Source: Planctomycetota bacterium (GTDB lineage: Bacteria; Planctomycetota; UBA1135; UBA2386). Taken from it: 60,497 nt of DNA. Within the stretch, counting starts at the first letter, position 1. The number at the start of each line of letters is the position of its first letter. Positions 16,370-24,471 of this stretch are shown here, piece after piece. The stretch covers positions 1 through 60,497 of the forward strand of contig JADLHO010000030.1 of the NCBI GenBank assembly GCA_020848735.1, in the 5' to 3' direction. The position numbers were made by a program, and so were the translations under genes. The notes below the pieces were generated by a model that was not told the origin of the DNA, ran no database searches, and saw only the letters and a program-made list of their open reading frames with translations.

Positions 16370-17611
16370 ATGGGCACCAGTTTCAAGTACGAGGCGAAGG
16401 ACGCGTCGGGCAAGACCGTCAGCGGGACCATCACCGCGGAGACGCAGAACGACGTCGTCGCCGATCTCCGCAAGAAGCAGCTGACGCCGATCTCGATCAA
16501 GAAGTCCGGCGCGGCGCTCGGGCCGGGCGGCAAGAAGGAGAAGAAGGTCGCCAAGAAGGCCTGGGCCAAGAAGGGCGAACTCGAGGTCTTCACGCGCCAG
16601 CTGTCGACGATGCTGTCGGCGGGCATCCCGATGCTCGAGGCGCTCGAGATCCTCGCGGATCAGGCGGAATCGCCGGGCTTCAAGTTCTGCCTGCTGCGGG
16701 TCGTCGAGGACATCCGCGGCGGCGCGGACCTCAGCAAGGCGATGGAGACGCACACGAAGGTGTTCTCCGACATCTACGTGGCGATGATCCGCGCGGGCGA
16801 GATCTCCGGTCAGATCGACGTGATCCTCGTGCGACTCGCCGAGTATCTCGAGGGCGCGGCGCACCTGCGGTCGGAGATCAAGGCGGCGATGACCTACCCG
16901 GTGGTCTCGCTGTTCCTCGTCATCGGTATCGCCTGCTTCCTCATGATGGGCATCGTCCCGTCGTTCAAGCCGGTGTTCGACTCGCTCGAGGTGGACCTCC
17001 CCGGCCTCACGGTCGTGATCATGGATGCCGCGTTCTTCATGCGCGACTCCTGGTACATGATCTTCGGGGCGATGGCTGCGGCGTTCGTCGGCTTCAAGAT
17101 GTTCGTGAAGTCGCCGAAGGGGCGCTTCATCTGGGACGGCGTCAAGCTGAAGGTGCCGGTGTTCGGGTCGCTGTTCCGCAAGGTGGCGCTGTCCCGCTTC
17201 TCCCGCACCTTCTCGACGCTCGTGAAGTCCGGCGTGCCGATCCTCGGTGCGATGGAGATCGTGTCGCAGACCGCCGGCAACACCGTCATCAGCAAGACGG
17301 TGGACACCGCGCGCGACGCGGTGAAGCAGGGCGACAGCCTCTCGGACCCCTTCATGGAGTCGACCGTGTTCCCGCCGATGGTCGTCAAGATGATGGCGAT
17401 CGGCGAGCGCTCGGGCGCGCTCGACGCACTGCTGGAGAAGATCGCCGACTTCTTCGATCAGCAGGTCGAGGCCGAGGTGAAGGGCCTCACCGCGCTCATC
17501 GAGCCGATCATGATCGCGGTGATGGGCTTCGTCGTCGGCGGCATCGTGCTCGCCGTCTTCCTGCCGATCTTCAAGCTGCAGGAGACCCTCTCCGGTGGCG
17601 GCGGCAAGTGA
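16370..17611 (+). CDS. pilC: Type IV pilus inner-membrane platform protein
   Basis: 413 residues. The N-terminus reads FKYEAKDASGKTVSGTITAE, the usual PilC/GspF opening. A Lys-rich linker (about 50-68) precedes the first T2SSF domain, which begins FTRQLSTMLSAGIPMLEALE. The second T2SSF domain begins FSRTFSTLVKSGVPILGAME. Three membrane helices are visible at about 180-205, 225-245 and the C-terminal AVMGFVVGGIVLAVFLPIF. PilC joins the ATPases to the growing pilus. The ATG at 16370 has GGGGAG about 12 bases ahead; an upstream in-frame ATG at 16319 lies inside the hairpin and is less likely. Confidence 0.92.
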   Translation: MGTSFKYEAKDASGKTVSGTITAETQNDVVADLRKKQLTPISIKKSGAALGPGGKKEKKVAKKAWAKKGELEVFTRQLSTMLSAGIPMLEALEILADQAESPGFKFCLLRVVEDIRGGADLSKAMETHTKVFSDIYVAMIRAGEISGQIDVILVRLAEYLEGAAHLRSEIKAAMTYPVVSLFLVIGIACFLMMGIVPSFKPVFDSLEVDLPGLTVVIMDAAFFMRDSWYMIFGAMAAAFVGFKMFVKSPKGRFIWDGVKLKVPVFGSLFRKVALSRFSRTFSTLVKSGVPILGAMEIVSQTAGNTVISKTVDTARDAVKQGDSLSDPFMESTVFPPMVVKMMAIGERSGALDALLEKIADFFDQQVEAEVKGLTALIEPIMIAVMGFVVGGIVLAVFLPIFKLQETLSGGGGK

Positions 17612-17734
17612 GCCGCGACCACGGCAGGGCGTGACGGGGATCGGGTCAAGGCCGGGGGTGCATCTGGCCGATGGCATGGGGCAGAGCGCGGCGGCGGGTC
17701 GTCGCCGCGCGACCTCGCCCGCCCGCGCACCCGC

Positions 17735-18622
17735 ATGAAACCCAGCCTCGTTCGATTCACCGTCTATCCCACCGCCGCCGCGATCGTCGGCGCGCTCGGC
17801 TGGGTCGCCTTCGGCTATGAGGCCGAGGCCGACTTCGCGACGCTGATCGGCTCGGCGTCGATCCACGCGGAACTCGCCGCGTCGATCCCCGCCGACACGC
17901 CGAAGCCGGAGGGCCAGGCCCTGCGGAAGAAGCTGATCGCGGACGCCTATGGCTGGCTCGCCCGTGCGGAGCGTGTCGAATCCGACAGCTCGGCGGCGTG
18001 CCAGATCCGCGCGTTCCTCGCGTCGACGGAAGGTCGCCCGCTCGATGCGGCGATGCTCTATCGCAAGTGCCGGACGCTGGAGAACTGCACGCCCGAGCAA
18101 CATGCACCGCTCGCGATGCACGAGGCGCGTGCGCTGTCGAACGCGGGGCGCTTCGGCGAGGCGCTCGAGGTGCTCGCGCAAGCGACGGGCGACCTCGCCG
18201 CGGATCAGCGGCCCGCGCGCGACCTGCTGCGCGCGCGCATCCTCTGGCGCGGGGGGCAGCACGAGGCGGCCATCGGTGCGATCGAGGCGATCGTCGCCGG
18301 AGGCGTCGAAGGCAGCGAGAGCTGCCGCGAGGGCGCGAGCATGCTCGAGGCCATGGGCGCGTACGGGCCCTCCGAAGCCGCATGGCGGAAGTCGGAGACG
18401 GTGGCCGAGCTGGAGCAATATCACGTCGCGCGACTCAAGGTGCGCGCGGGCGATGTCGAAACAGCCAGGGAGACCCTGGAGCGCGCCGCAGGCAGCGGCA
18501 ATCCCGAGGTCCTGCGCCGGATGACGCAGGACGACCAACTCTGGATCGCTGCCCTCGGCGAGAAGCGCTACCAGGAGCTCTCGGGCTCCGCCGCGAGCGA
18601 GCCGGCTGCCGCCGGACGCTGA
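17735..18622 (+). CDS. Membrane-anchored TPR protein of the pilus operon
   Basis: 295 residues. One N-terminal hydrophobic helix (about 9-27) is followed by a soluble part of helical repeats at 55-280 with TPR-like Ala/Leu/Tyr spacing, for example DAAMLYRKCRTLENC and ARALSNAGRFGEALEVL. There is no enzyme signature. It sits between pilC and the major pilin in the same direction, where other bacteria may have minor pilins or assembly factors. A role as a pilus assembly or alignment scaffold is inference; a comparable function would be that of PilF/TPR pilotins, but no lipobox is present. Confidence 0.6.
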   Translation: MKPSLVRFTVYPTAAAIVGALGWVAFGYEAEADFATLIGSASIHAELAASIPADTPKPEGQALRKKLIADAYGWLARAERVESDSSAACQIRAFLASTEGRPLDAAMLYRKCRTLENCTPEQHAPLAMHEARALSNAGRFGEALEVLAQATGDLAADQRPARDLLRARILWRGGQHEAAIGAIEAIVAGGVEGSESCREGASMLEAMGAYGPSEAAWRKSETVAELEQYHVARLKVRAGDVETARETLERAAGSGNPEVLRRMTQDDQLWIAALGEKRYQELSGSAASEPAAAGR

Positions 18623-18656
18623 CACGGATCACGAGGAAGGAAGCGAGATCAATCCG

Positions 18657-18668
18657 GGGGACGTCCCC
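18657..18668. promoter_or_regulatory. Palindrome ahead of the pilin gene
   Basis: A perfect 12-bp palindrome, GGGGACGTCCCC, starts 48 bases before the pilin ATG. It could be an operator or a small RNA hairpin in the leader. A ribosome-binding AGAAC-GGAG segment lies between it and the start codon. Confidence 0.4.
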
Positions 18669-18704
18669 AAAGCAACCACGTAGAGAACGGAGAAGACAGA
18701 GACC

Positions 18705-19409
18705 ATGACCAAGAAGGACCAGGGCTTTACCCTCATCGAGCTGATGATCGTCGTCGCGATCATCGCCATCATCGCGTCCATCGCGATCCCGAACCTCCTG
18801 AGCGCCCGCCTCAATGCGAACGAGTCGGCCGCGATCGCGACCCTGAAGAACATCTCTTCGTCGCAGTCGCAGTGCCAGGCCTCGGGCGTCATCGACGCGA
18901 ACAACAACGGCGCCGGCGAGTTCGGCTTCTTCGGCGAGCTCTCGGGCGCGCAGACCGTCCGCAACGACAACGCCGGTGGCACGAGCGCGACCGAGCGCAT
19001 CACCCCGCCCGTGCTCTCCTCCGCGTTCGGCAACGTCGCGGGTTCGCAGGTCGTCCGTTCGGGCTACATCTTCCAGATGTACCTCCCGGGCATGGGCGGC
19101 ACGGAGTTCCAGGCTGAGGCCGCGACCGGTGGTGGCGGTGGCGCAGCGATCGACCCGGCCCGCGCCGAGGTTCTGTGGTGCTGCTACGCGTGGCCGAGCA
19201 GCTACGGCAACAGCGGCAAGCGCGCGTTCTTCGTGAACCAGAGCGGTGACGTCCTCGGCTGCCGCAACAGCACGATGCAGTACACCTCGACGACGAACGC
19301 GCCGGTCGCCGGCACGGCCGCCTTCGCGGGCGCCGGTGGCCGCTTCGCCGGCACGATCGCGTCGAACACGGTCGCCGCGGACGGCGAGACCTGGGTCGTC
19401 GTGAACTGA
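18705..19409 (+). CDS. pilA: Major type IV pilin
   Basis: 234 residues. The leader is only six residues, MTKKDQ, then G-F-T-L-I-E-L, the prepilin peptidase site with the conserved Glu5 of the mature protein. A hydrophobic helix follows, to about residue 28. The globular part is rich in Gly, Ala, Ser and Asn and has cysteines at CQASG, WCCYAW and LGCRN that could form disulfides near the C-terminus. Pilins of this length with a WCCYAWP-like block are frequent in Planctomycetota and deltaproteobacteria. Being the last gene of the pil operon, with its own leader, palindrome and following hairpin, it is probably expressed at a higher level than the motor genes. Confidence 0.9.
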   Translation: MTKKDQGFTLIELMIVVAIIAIIASIAIPNLLSARLNANESAAIATLKNISSSQSQCQASGVIDANNNGAGEFGFFGELSGAQTVRNDNAGGTSATERITPPVLSSAFGNVAGSQVVRSGYIFQMYLPGMGGTEFQAEAATGGGGGAAIDPARAEVLWCCYAWPSSYGNSGKRAFFVNQSGDVLGCRNSTMQYTSTTNAPVAGTAAFAGAGGRFAGTIASNTVAADGETWVVVN

Positions 19410-19440
19410 GATCCGCACCGGCTTCGGCTGGATGCGAGGA

Positions 19441-19471
19441 GCGGGCGCGGGGCTTCGGCCGCCGCGCCCGC
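19441..19471 (+). terminator. GC-rich hairpin after the pilin gene
   Basis: A perfect 10-bp stem (GCGGGCGCGG pairs with CCGCGCCCGC), with an inner GG/CC pair and a CTTCGG loop, begins 31 bases after the pilin stop. No T-run follows, so it is either a weak terminator or a 3' stabiliser of an abundant pilin message. Confidence 0.5.
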
Positions 19472-19586
19472 ACCATGTACGGCCGGCTCGTGCCGGGACG
19501 CGGGAGCGGATGTGCGGCGGCAGGGCGCGGAATCGCGTGGCGAATCCCTACAGCGTTCGCCGGATTCCGCCGATAGAGGCCGTGCC

Positions 19587-20603
19587 ATGGGCGTCTTGAC
19601 CGAGAGGACGACGACGATTCCCCGCCTCCAGTCCGAGAACCTCGCGGGCCTGATGGCCGCAGGCGAGCTCCCTCAGACCGCGGCCCCGATCGAACGCGAG
19701 ACCCAGACGCCCCGCCGCCGGCGCGTCGCGAGCCTCACGATCGTGATCCCCGCGAAGAACGAGGGCGCCACGATCGGCGCGCTCGTCACCGATCTGACGG
19801 AGCGCCTCCGCGCCCTCGAGGGTCTCGATTTCGAGATCGTCGTCGTCGACGACGGCTCGAGCGACGCGACCGGCCCGCTCGCCGCGGAGTGCGGCGCGCG
19901 CGTGGTGAGGCACTCGCAGAGCCTCGGCAACGGCGCCGCCGTGAAGCGCGGCATCCGCGCCGCCACGAAGCAGTGGATCCTGCTGATGGATGCCGACGGC
20001 CAGCACCCGCCGGAATGCGTGCCGGGGCTGATCGAGGCCGCGGAGCACCACGACATGGTGGTGGCCTCGCGGGGCGGGAAGGGCGGCGCCTGGCACCGCA
20101 ATCTCGCCAACCGGATCTACAACGGGCTCGCCAGCTGGGTCACCTCGCGCGAGATCCCCGACCTGACGAGCGGCTTCCGTCTGCTGCGGGCGGACGTCGG
20201 CAAGCGCCTCGTCTATCTGCTGCCGAACACGTTCAGCTATCCGACGACGCTCACGCTCTCGATGCTGCGCTGCGGCTACAGCGTCGGCTTCGTCCCCTTC
20301 GCCGTGCGTCGCCGCGACGGCAAGAGCCACATCCGGATCCTGAAGGACGGCAGCCGTTTCGTGCTGATCATCCTGAAGATCGCGACGCTCTTCGCGCCGC
20401 TGCGCGTGTTCCTCCCGCTCTCGATCGCGATGGGGGCGCTGGGCGTCGGCTGGTACCTCTACACCTACCTGGCGTTCGGGCGCTTCACGAACATGTCCGC
20501 GCTCATGCTGACGCAGGCGACGGTCGTGTTCATGCTCGGGCTCGTGAGCGAGCAGGTCTCGGCGCTCCGCTTCGAGCACGTCGAAGAGGACCTCGACACG
20601 TGA
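19587..20603 (+). CDS. GT2-family glycosyltransferase with C-terminal membrane helices
   Basis: 338 residues. After a 50-residue N-terminal extension, the GT-A fold begins with LTIVIPAKNEGATIG. It continues with VVVDDGSSDATG, LGNGAAVKRGI and the metal-binding LLMDADGQHPPE. The pattern LTSGFRLLRAD is typical of dolichyl/undecaprenyl-phosphate sugar synthases. Two hydrophobic helices at the C-terminus (about 255-285 and 305-325) anchor it. It probably charges a lipid carrier with a sugar for the TMTC-like enzyme two genes later. Its stop overlaps the GTG start of the next gene. Confidence 0.85.
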   Translation: MGVLTERTTTIPRLQSENLAGLMAAGELPQTAAPIERETQTPRRRRVASLTIVIPAKNEGATIGALVTDLTERLRALEGLDFEIVVVDDGSSDATGPLAAECGARVVRHSQSLGNGAAVKRGIRAATKQWILLMDADGQHPPECVPGLIEAAEHHDMVVASRGGKGGAWHRNLANRIYNGLASWVTSREIPDLTSGFRLLRADVGKRLVYLLPNTFSYPTTLTLSMLRCGYSVGFVPFAVRRRDGKSHIRILKDGSRFVLIILKIATLFAPLRVFLPLSIAMGALGVGWYLYTYLAFGRFTNMSALMLTQATVVFMLGLVSEQVSALRFEHVEEDLDT

Positions 20604-21805
20604 CGCGCACCGTGCTGGTGGCCGGCCATTGGGATGACGGGCCCGGCTATCCGCGGACGGAGCTGCTGCTCGGCGCGCTCGCGCGTTGCGGCTGCCACGT
20701 CGAGGAGTGCCGGGTGCCGGCGCCCGCGCGCGGCACGACCAAGGTCGGACTGGTCAAACGGCCCTGGCGCTGGCCGGGCTATTGGCTCGCGTCCCGCGGC
20801 ACGCGCGCGCGGCTCGTGCGCGAGCTGCGGCGTCGCATCGCCGAGGGCGGTGTCGACGCCGTGCTCGTGCCCTATCCCGGCCACATCGCGGTGCGCTGGG
20901 TGCGCTCCGTCTGGCGTGGCCCGCTCCTCCTCGACCTGTTCCTCTCCGCGCATTCGACCGCGGTGGAGGACCGCGCCCTCTTCTCGCCCGGCTCGGTGCC
21001 CGCGCGGCTGCTCGCGCATCTCGACCGGCGCGCCTGTGAGGCCGCCGACGTCGTCCTGCTCGACACGCAAGAGCATGCGGAGCTCGTGGCGACGACGACC
21101 GGTCTGCCGCGCACGCGCTTCGACTGGGTGCCGATCGGCGACGTCGGTCCGAGCGCCGTCGCGCCGGTCGTGCCGCCGGCGCCCGGGGAGCCGCTGCGGC
21201 TGCTCTTCTTCGGCACGGGCGTGCCGCTCCACGGATTGCCGACCTGGCTCGCCGCGATCGCGCGGGTCGAGGGCGTGACGCTCGAGCTCTACGGCGGCGA
21301 CGAGGACTCGCGCGCGCAGGCCCGCAGCCTCCTCGGCGCGCGGGCCATCATCGGCCCGCGCTTCGCGCCGATGGGGGAGCTGCGCGAGGCGATCGACCGC
21401 GCCCATCTCGTGCTCGGCATCGCGGGCACGTCGGAGAAGGCGCGCCGCGTCGTCCCCTTCAAGGTGGCGCACGCGCTCGCGCATGGGCGCCCGCTCCTCA
21501 CCGCGGACACGCCCGCGATCCGGCGGCAGCTCGTGCCGGAGCGCGACTGTCTGCTCGCGAACGCGGGCGACGTCGAGAGCTTCGCGCAGGCGCTGCGCGC
21601 CGTCGTCGCCGCGCCCCAGCGCCTCGTGTCGCTCGGCGCGGCCGCCCGTCTCGCCTGGCAGCGCGCGTTCTCGCCGGCGGCGATCGAGGCGCGGCTCGCC
21701 GCGGTGATCGATGCCCGTCTCGGCGCCTTGCCCGGCGCGACCCCGGGCCTCCCGTCCCCTGCCGACCGCCCGCGCGGTCCACGCCTCGTCGTCTCCTCGT
21801 CATGA
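20600..21805 (+). CDS. GT4-like glycosyltransferase
   Basis: 401 residues starting at a GTG (20600) that overlaps the previous stop (GTGA). The N-terminal half has the GT-B opening VLVAGHWDDGPGYPRTELLLGALA. The C-terminal half has LRLLFFGTGVPLHGLPTWLAAI and VPFKVAHALAHGRPLLTADT. The catalytic-type E...E region is ERDCLLANAGDVESFAQAL. No transmembrane helix is evident. Sugar and acceptor cannot be read from the sequence. The coupling to a GT2 and a TMTC-like gene suggests a shared cell-surface glycan or protein-glycosylation task. Confidence 0.8.
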   Translation: MTRTVLVAGHWDDGPGYPRTELLLGALARCGCHVEECRVPAPARGTTKVGLVKRPWRWPGYWLASRGTRARLVRELRRRIAEGGVDAVLVPYPGHIAVRWVRSVWRGPLLLDLFLSAHSTAVEDRALFSPGSVPARLLAHLDRRACEAADVVLLDTQEHAELVATTTGLPRTRFDWVPIGDVGPSAVAPVVPPAPGEPLRLLFFGTGVPLHGLPTWLAAIARVEGVTLELYGGDEDSRAQARSLLGARAIIGPRFAPMGELREAIDRAHLVLGIAGTSEKARRVVPFKVAHALAHGRPLLTADTPAIRRQLVPERDCLLANAGDVESFAQALRAVVAAPQRLVSLGAAARLAWQRAFSPAAIEARLAAVIDARLGALPGATPGLPSPADRPRGPRLVVSSS

Positions 21806-23679
21806 AGCGGCGCGCCCTCCGTTCGGCCCGACTCCTCGTCTTCGCCTGCGCCGTCCTGGCCTACGCGACCGCGTGCTTCGGCACCTTCCTCTACGACGAC
21901 GTGCACTCGGTGCGTGACAACACCGCGTTGCAGTCGCTCGCCAACGTGCCGCGCCTGCTCGTCGACCCGAGCGCGTTCAGCGCGCTCGATGCCCCGATGT
22001 GGCGGCCCGTGCTGCTCCTGACCTTCGCCGTCAACCACGCGATGGGGCACGGCGCGGCGCTGCCCTACAAGCTCACCGACATCCTGCTGCACGCGCTGAC
22101 GGCTCTCGCGCTCGCGTCGGTCGCACGGGCGCTCGGCGGCTCGTTGCGCGCATCGACCGTCGCCGCCGCGTTGTTCGCCGTGCATCCGCTCGCGAGCGAG
22201 GCCGTGAACTTCGTGTCGGCGCGCAGCGATCAGCTCCTCGTGCTCGGCGCCCTGCTCGCGTTGCGTGCGCAGCTCGCGGCGAAGGCCGGCCGACGCGTCG
22301 CCTGGCTCGGCGTCGCAGCCGGGACGGTGCTCGCGTGCGGCGCGAAGGAGACCGGCGCACTCGTGCCCGTCGTGCTGATCGCCGTCGACGCCGCGCTCGG
22401 CCTCCGCGAACACTCCGCGCGCGCGGCGCTGTTCGCGGCGGTGCGGCGCGCGCTCCCGGCGCTGATCGTCGTCGTCGCGTATCTCGTCGCGCGGCGCGTC
22501 CTGCTCGGCCAGGCGACGGTCGCGATGCCGCGCCTCGTGCCCGGCGACGTCGCGGTCGGGGGCGGCCGCGACCTCGTGACCCAGTTCTGCGTGATGGCCG
22601 GCGTGCTGCCGCGCTTCCTCGCGCAGTCGCTCCTCCCGATCCAGCTCACGCCCGATCCACCTCTCGCGATGGTGCGCGAGGTCTTCAGCGTGCGCGTGCT
22701 CCTCGGCTGGGGGCTCGTGCTCGCGGCGACCGCCGCGGGGCTGTTCGCGGCGCGCCGCCGACCGCTCGTGTTCGCGGGCACCGTCCTCGCGTGGGCGATC
22801 GCGTTGCCCTGGGTGCTCGTGCCGCTCAACGCGCCCGCCGGTGAACATCGCTTCTACGGCTCGCTCGCGGGACTCGCGCTCGTCGCGGCGGGCCTGCTGC
22901 ACTCGCGTTGGCTGCGGACGCGGCGCGCGAGGCTGATCGTGTCGACCGTGGGGCTCGCCTTCGCGGTGCACGCGGCGCTGCTCTCGCTGGACTTCCGCAG
23001 CGAGGCGACGCTCTGGGCGCGCGCCGCGGCGGTCGACCCGCAATCGGTCGCGGCCTTCCGTGGCCTCGCCCAGATCGAACAGGACGCGGCGAACGACGCG
23101 GCGCAGCGCGGCGACCAGGCGGCGGTGTTCCGGCATCTCCGGGCCGCGGTGGAGCACGGCGCGCGGGCGTTGTCCTTCGCACCGACCGCGATGCCGTTGC
23201 GGCGACAGTTGTTGCGCATCCGGCTCGCGCTCGGGCCGGAGCACGGCGCGCCGCTCGAGGCCCTGGCCGAGGCCCGCGCCCTCGTCGAGCGACGGCCGCG
23301 CAACCCGCATCACCTCATCCTGCTCAGCCAGGCCCTGACCCAGGCCGGCACGGCGCTCGGCGAGCGGCGCTTCCTCGACGAGGCCGAGGCGACCGCACTC
23401 GCCTGTCTGAAGATCGCCGAGCCGCGGGGGCTCGTCTGGCGCGTCGCGGCGGAGGCCGGCGTCGCGCGCGGCGATCTCGCGGCGGCGCTCGCCCACTTCG
23501 ATGCCGCCGCGGCGGCGGGTTTCGCGACCCCGCCCGTGCGTCTCGACCGCGCCGATCTGCTGCGGCGGCTCGGGCGCGACGACGAGGCGCGGCAGGCGGT
23601 GCGGAGCGTGCTCGTCGAACTGCCCTTCGACGCGCGGGCGCGCCAGCTCGCGGCCGAGCTCGCGGCACCGCCGCGCTAG
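21802..23679 (+). CDS. TMTC-like membrane glycosyltransferase with TPR tail
   Basis: 625 residues. An N-terminal signal-type helix leads into the acidic loop GTFLYDDVHSVRDNTALQ, the DD motif of GT-C enzymes. A second loop, LFAVHPLASEAVNFVSARSD, closely resembles the HP-x-EAV-x-W/F-x-SGR-x-D block of TMTC O-mannosyltransferases. About ten membrane helices extend to residue 410. From about 415 to 620 there are TPR-like helices, such as AAVDPQSVAAFRGLAQIEQD. The family moves sugar from a lipid carrier to a protein on the outer side of the membrane. The gene starts inside the previous stop (ATGA) and ends tail to tail with tatD. Confidence 0.75.
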   Translation: MKRRALRSARLLVFACAVLAYATACFGTFLYDDVHSVRDNTALQSLANVPRLLVDPSAFSALDAPMWRPVLLLTFAVNHAMGHGAALPYKLTDILLHALTALALASVARALGGSLRASTVAAALFAVHPLASEAVNFVSARSDQLLVLGALLALRAQLAAKAGRRVAWLGVAAGTVLACGAKETGALVPVVLIAVDAALGLREHSARAALFAAVRRALPALIVVVAYLVARRVLLGQATVAMPRLVPGDVAVGGGRDLVTQFCVMAGVLPRFLAQSLLPIQLTPDPPLAMVREVFSVRVLLGWGLVLAATAAGLFAARRRPLVFAGTVLAWAIALPWVLVPLNAPAGEHRFYGSLAGLALVAAGLLHSRWLRTRRARLIVSTVGLAFAVHAALLSLDFRSEATLWARAAAVDPQSVAAFRGLAQIEQDAANDAAQRGDQAAVFRHLRAAVEHGARALSFAPTAMPLRRQLLRIRLALGPEHGAPLEALAEARALVERRPRNPHHLILLSQALTQAGTALGERRFLDEAEATALACLKIAEPRGLVWRVAAEAGVARGDLAAALAHFDAAAAAGFATPPVRLDRADLLRRLGRDDEARQAVRSVLVELPFDARARQLAAELAAPPR

Positions 23680-23693
23680 CGGAGCGCGCTAGC
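23675..23693. repeat. Inverted repeat over two convergent stop codons
   Basis: GCTAGC occurs at 23675-23680 and again at 23688-23693. The two TAG stops of the convergent genes lie inside these copies. The dyad could fold in either transcript but has no T-run, so it is only a weak candidate for a bidirectional terminator. Confidence 0.4.
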
Positions 23694-24462
23694 CGAGCGC
23701 GAAGAGCGCGCGGGCGTTCGCGGTCGTGCTCGCGGCGAGCTCCTCGAAGTCGACGCCGCGCAGCGCGGCGAGCTGACGCGCGACCTCGACGACGAATGCC
23801 GGCTCGTTGCGCTTGCCGCGGCGGCTCTGCGGGGCGAGGAAGGGCGCGTCGGTCTCGACGAGCAGGAGCTCCGCGGGTGCGGCGCAGGCGGCGCGGCGCA
23901 GCGCGGCCGCGTTCGGATAGGTGAGCGGACCGGCGAAGGAGAGACGGCAGCCGAGATCGGCGGCCCGCGCGACATCGCGTTCGTCGCCGGCGAAGCAGTG
24001 CAGCACGACGCGTGCGGCGCGATGGTCGGCGAGGATCGCGAGCGCGTCGTCGAGCGCCTTGCGCGCGTGGACGATCACCGCCTTGTCGAGACGAGCACCC
24101 AGTTCGAGGTGCGCGGCGAAGGCGCGGCGTTGGACGTCGTGCGGCGCCTTGTCCCAGTGGTAGTCGAGGCCGGTCTCGCCGACGGCGATGCAGCGCGGAT
24201 CCTGCGCGAGTGCGCGGAGCGCGGGCCACTCCGCCTCGAAGCGATCGGTCTCGTTGGGATGCAGCCCTGCGGCGAAGTGGACGCCGGGCAGCTGGCGCGC
24301 GCGTTCCGCCGCGCGCCGTGAACTCGCGGCGTCGACGCCGACGTCGAGGAGCTGCGTGACACCGGCCGCATGGGCCCGCGCGACCAGGGCCTCGGGCGCG
24401 TCCTCCGCGAGTTCGCCGTAGCCGAGATGACAGTGCGTGTCGAAGAGGGCGGGCGTGGCCAC
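23689..24462 (-). CDS. tatD: TatD-family metal-dependent DNase/hydrolase
   Basis: 257 residues from a GTG. The TIM-barrel metal ligands are in place: LFDTHCHLG at the N-terminus, the Glu of IAVGETGLDYHW, the His of VIVHARKA, the His of VVLHCFAGD and the Asp of LLVETDAPFLAP. Length matches the family. TatD proteins act on DNA 3' ends or other phosphoesters in the cytoplasm. The gene starts nine bases after the stop of the anchored protein at 24472-25482, so the two are probably co-transcribed. Confidence 0.92.
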   Translation of the reverse strand: MATPALFDTHCHLGYGELAEDAPEALVARAHAAGVTQLLDVGVDAASSRRAAERARQLPGVHFAAGLHPNETDRFEAEWPALRALAQDPRCIAVGETGLDYHWDKAPHDVQRRAFAAHLELGARLDKAVIVHARKALDDALAILADHRAARVVLHCFAGDERDVARAADLGCRLSFAGPLTYPNAAALRRAACAAPAELLLVETDAPFLAPQSRRGKRNEPAFVVEVARQLAALRGVDFEELAASTTANARALFALG

Positions 24463-24471
24463 GGCTCCGAC

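Noticed and set aside
13450..19409. Type II secretion instead of type IV pili
   Set aside because: pilT is present and secretin, GspG/H/I/J/K and GspL/M genes are absent, so a pilus is the better reading.
19441..19471. A definite terminator after the pilin gene
   Set aside because: The stem is perfect but no T-run follows, so only a weak terminator or 3' stabiliser is claimed.
21289..23496. A 735-codon minus-strand frame opposite the TMTC-like gene
   Set aside because: It is Arg-rich with no hydrophobic or domain pattern, and the overlap with the membrane protein frame explains its length.
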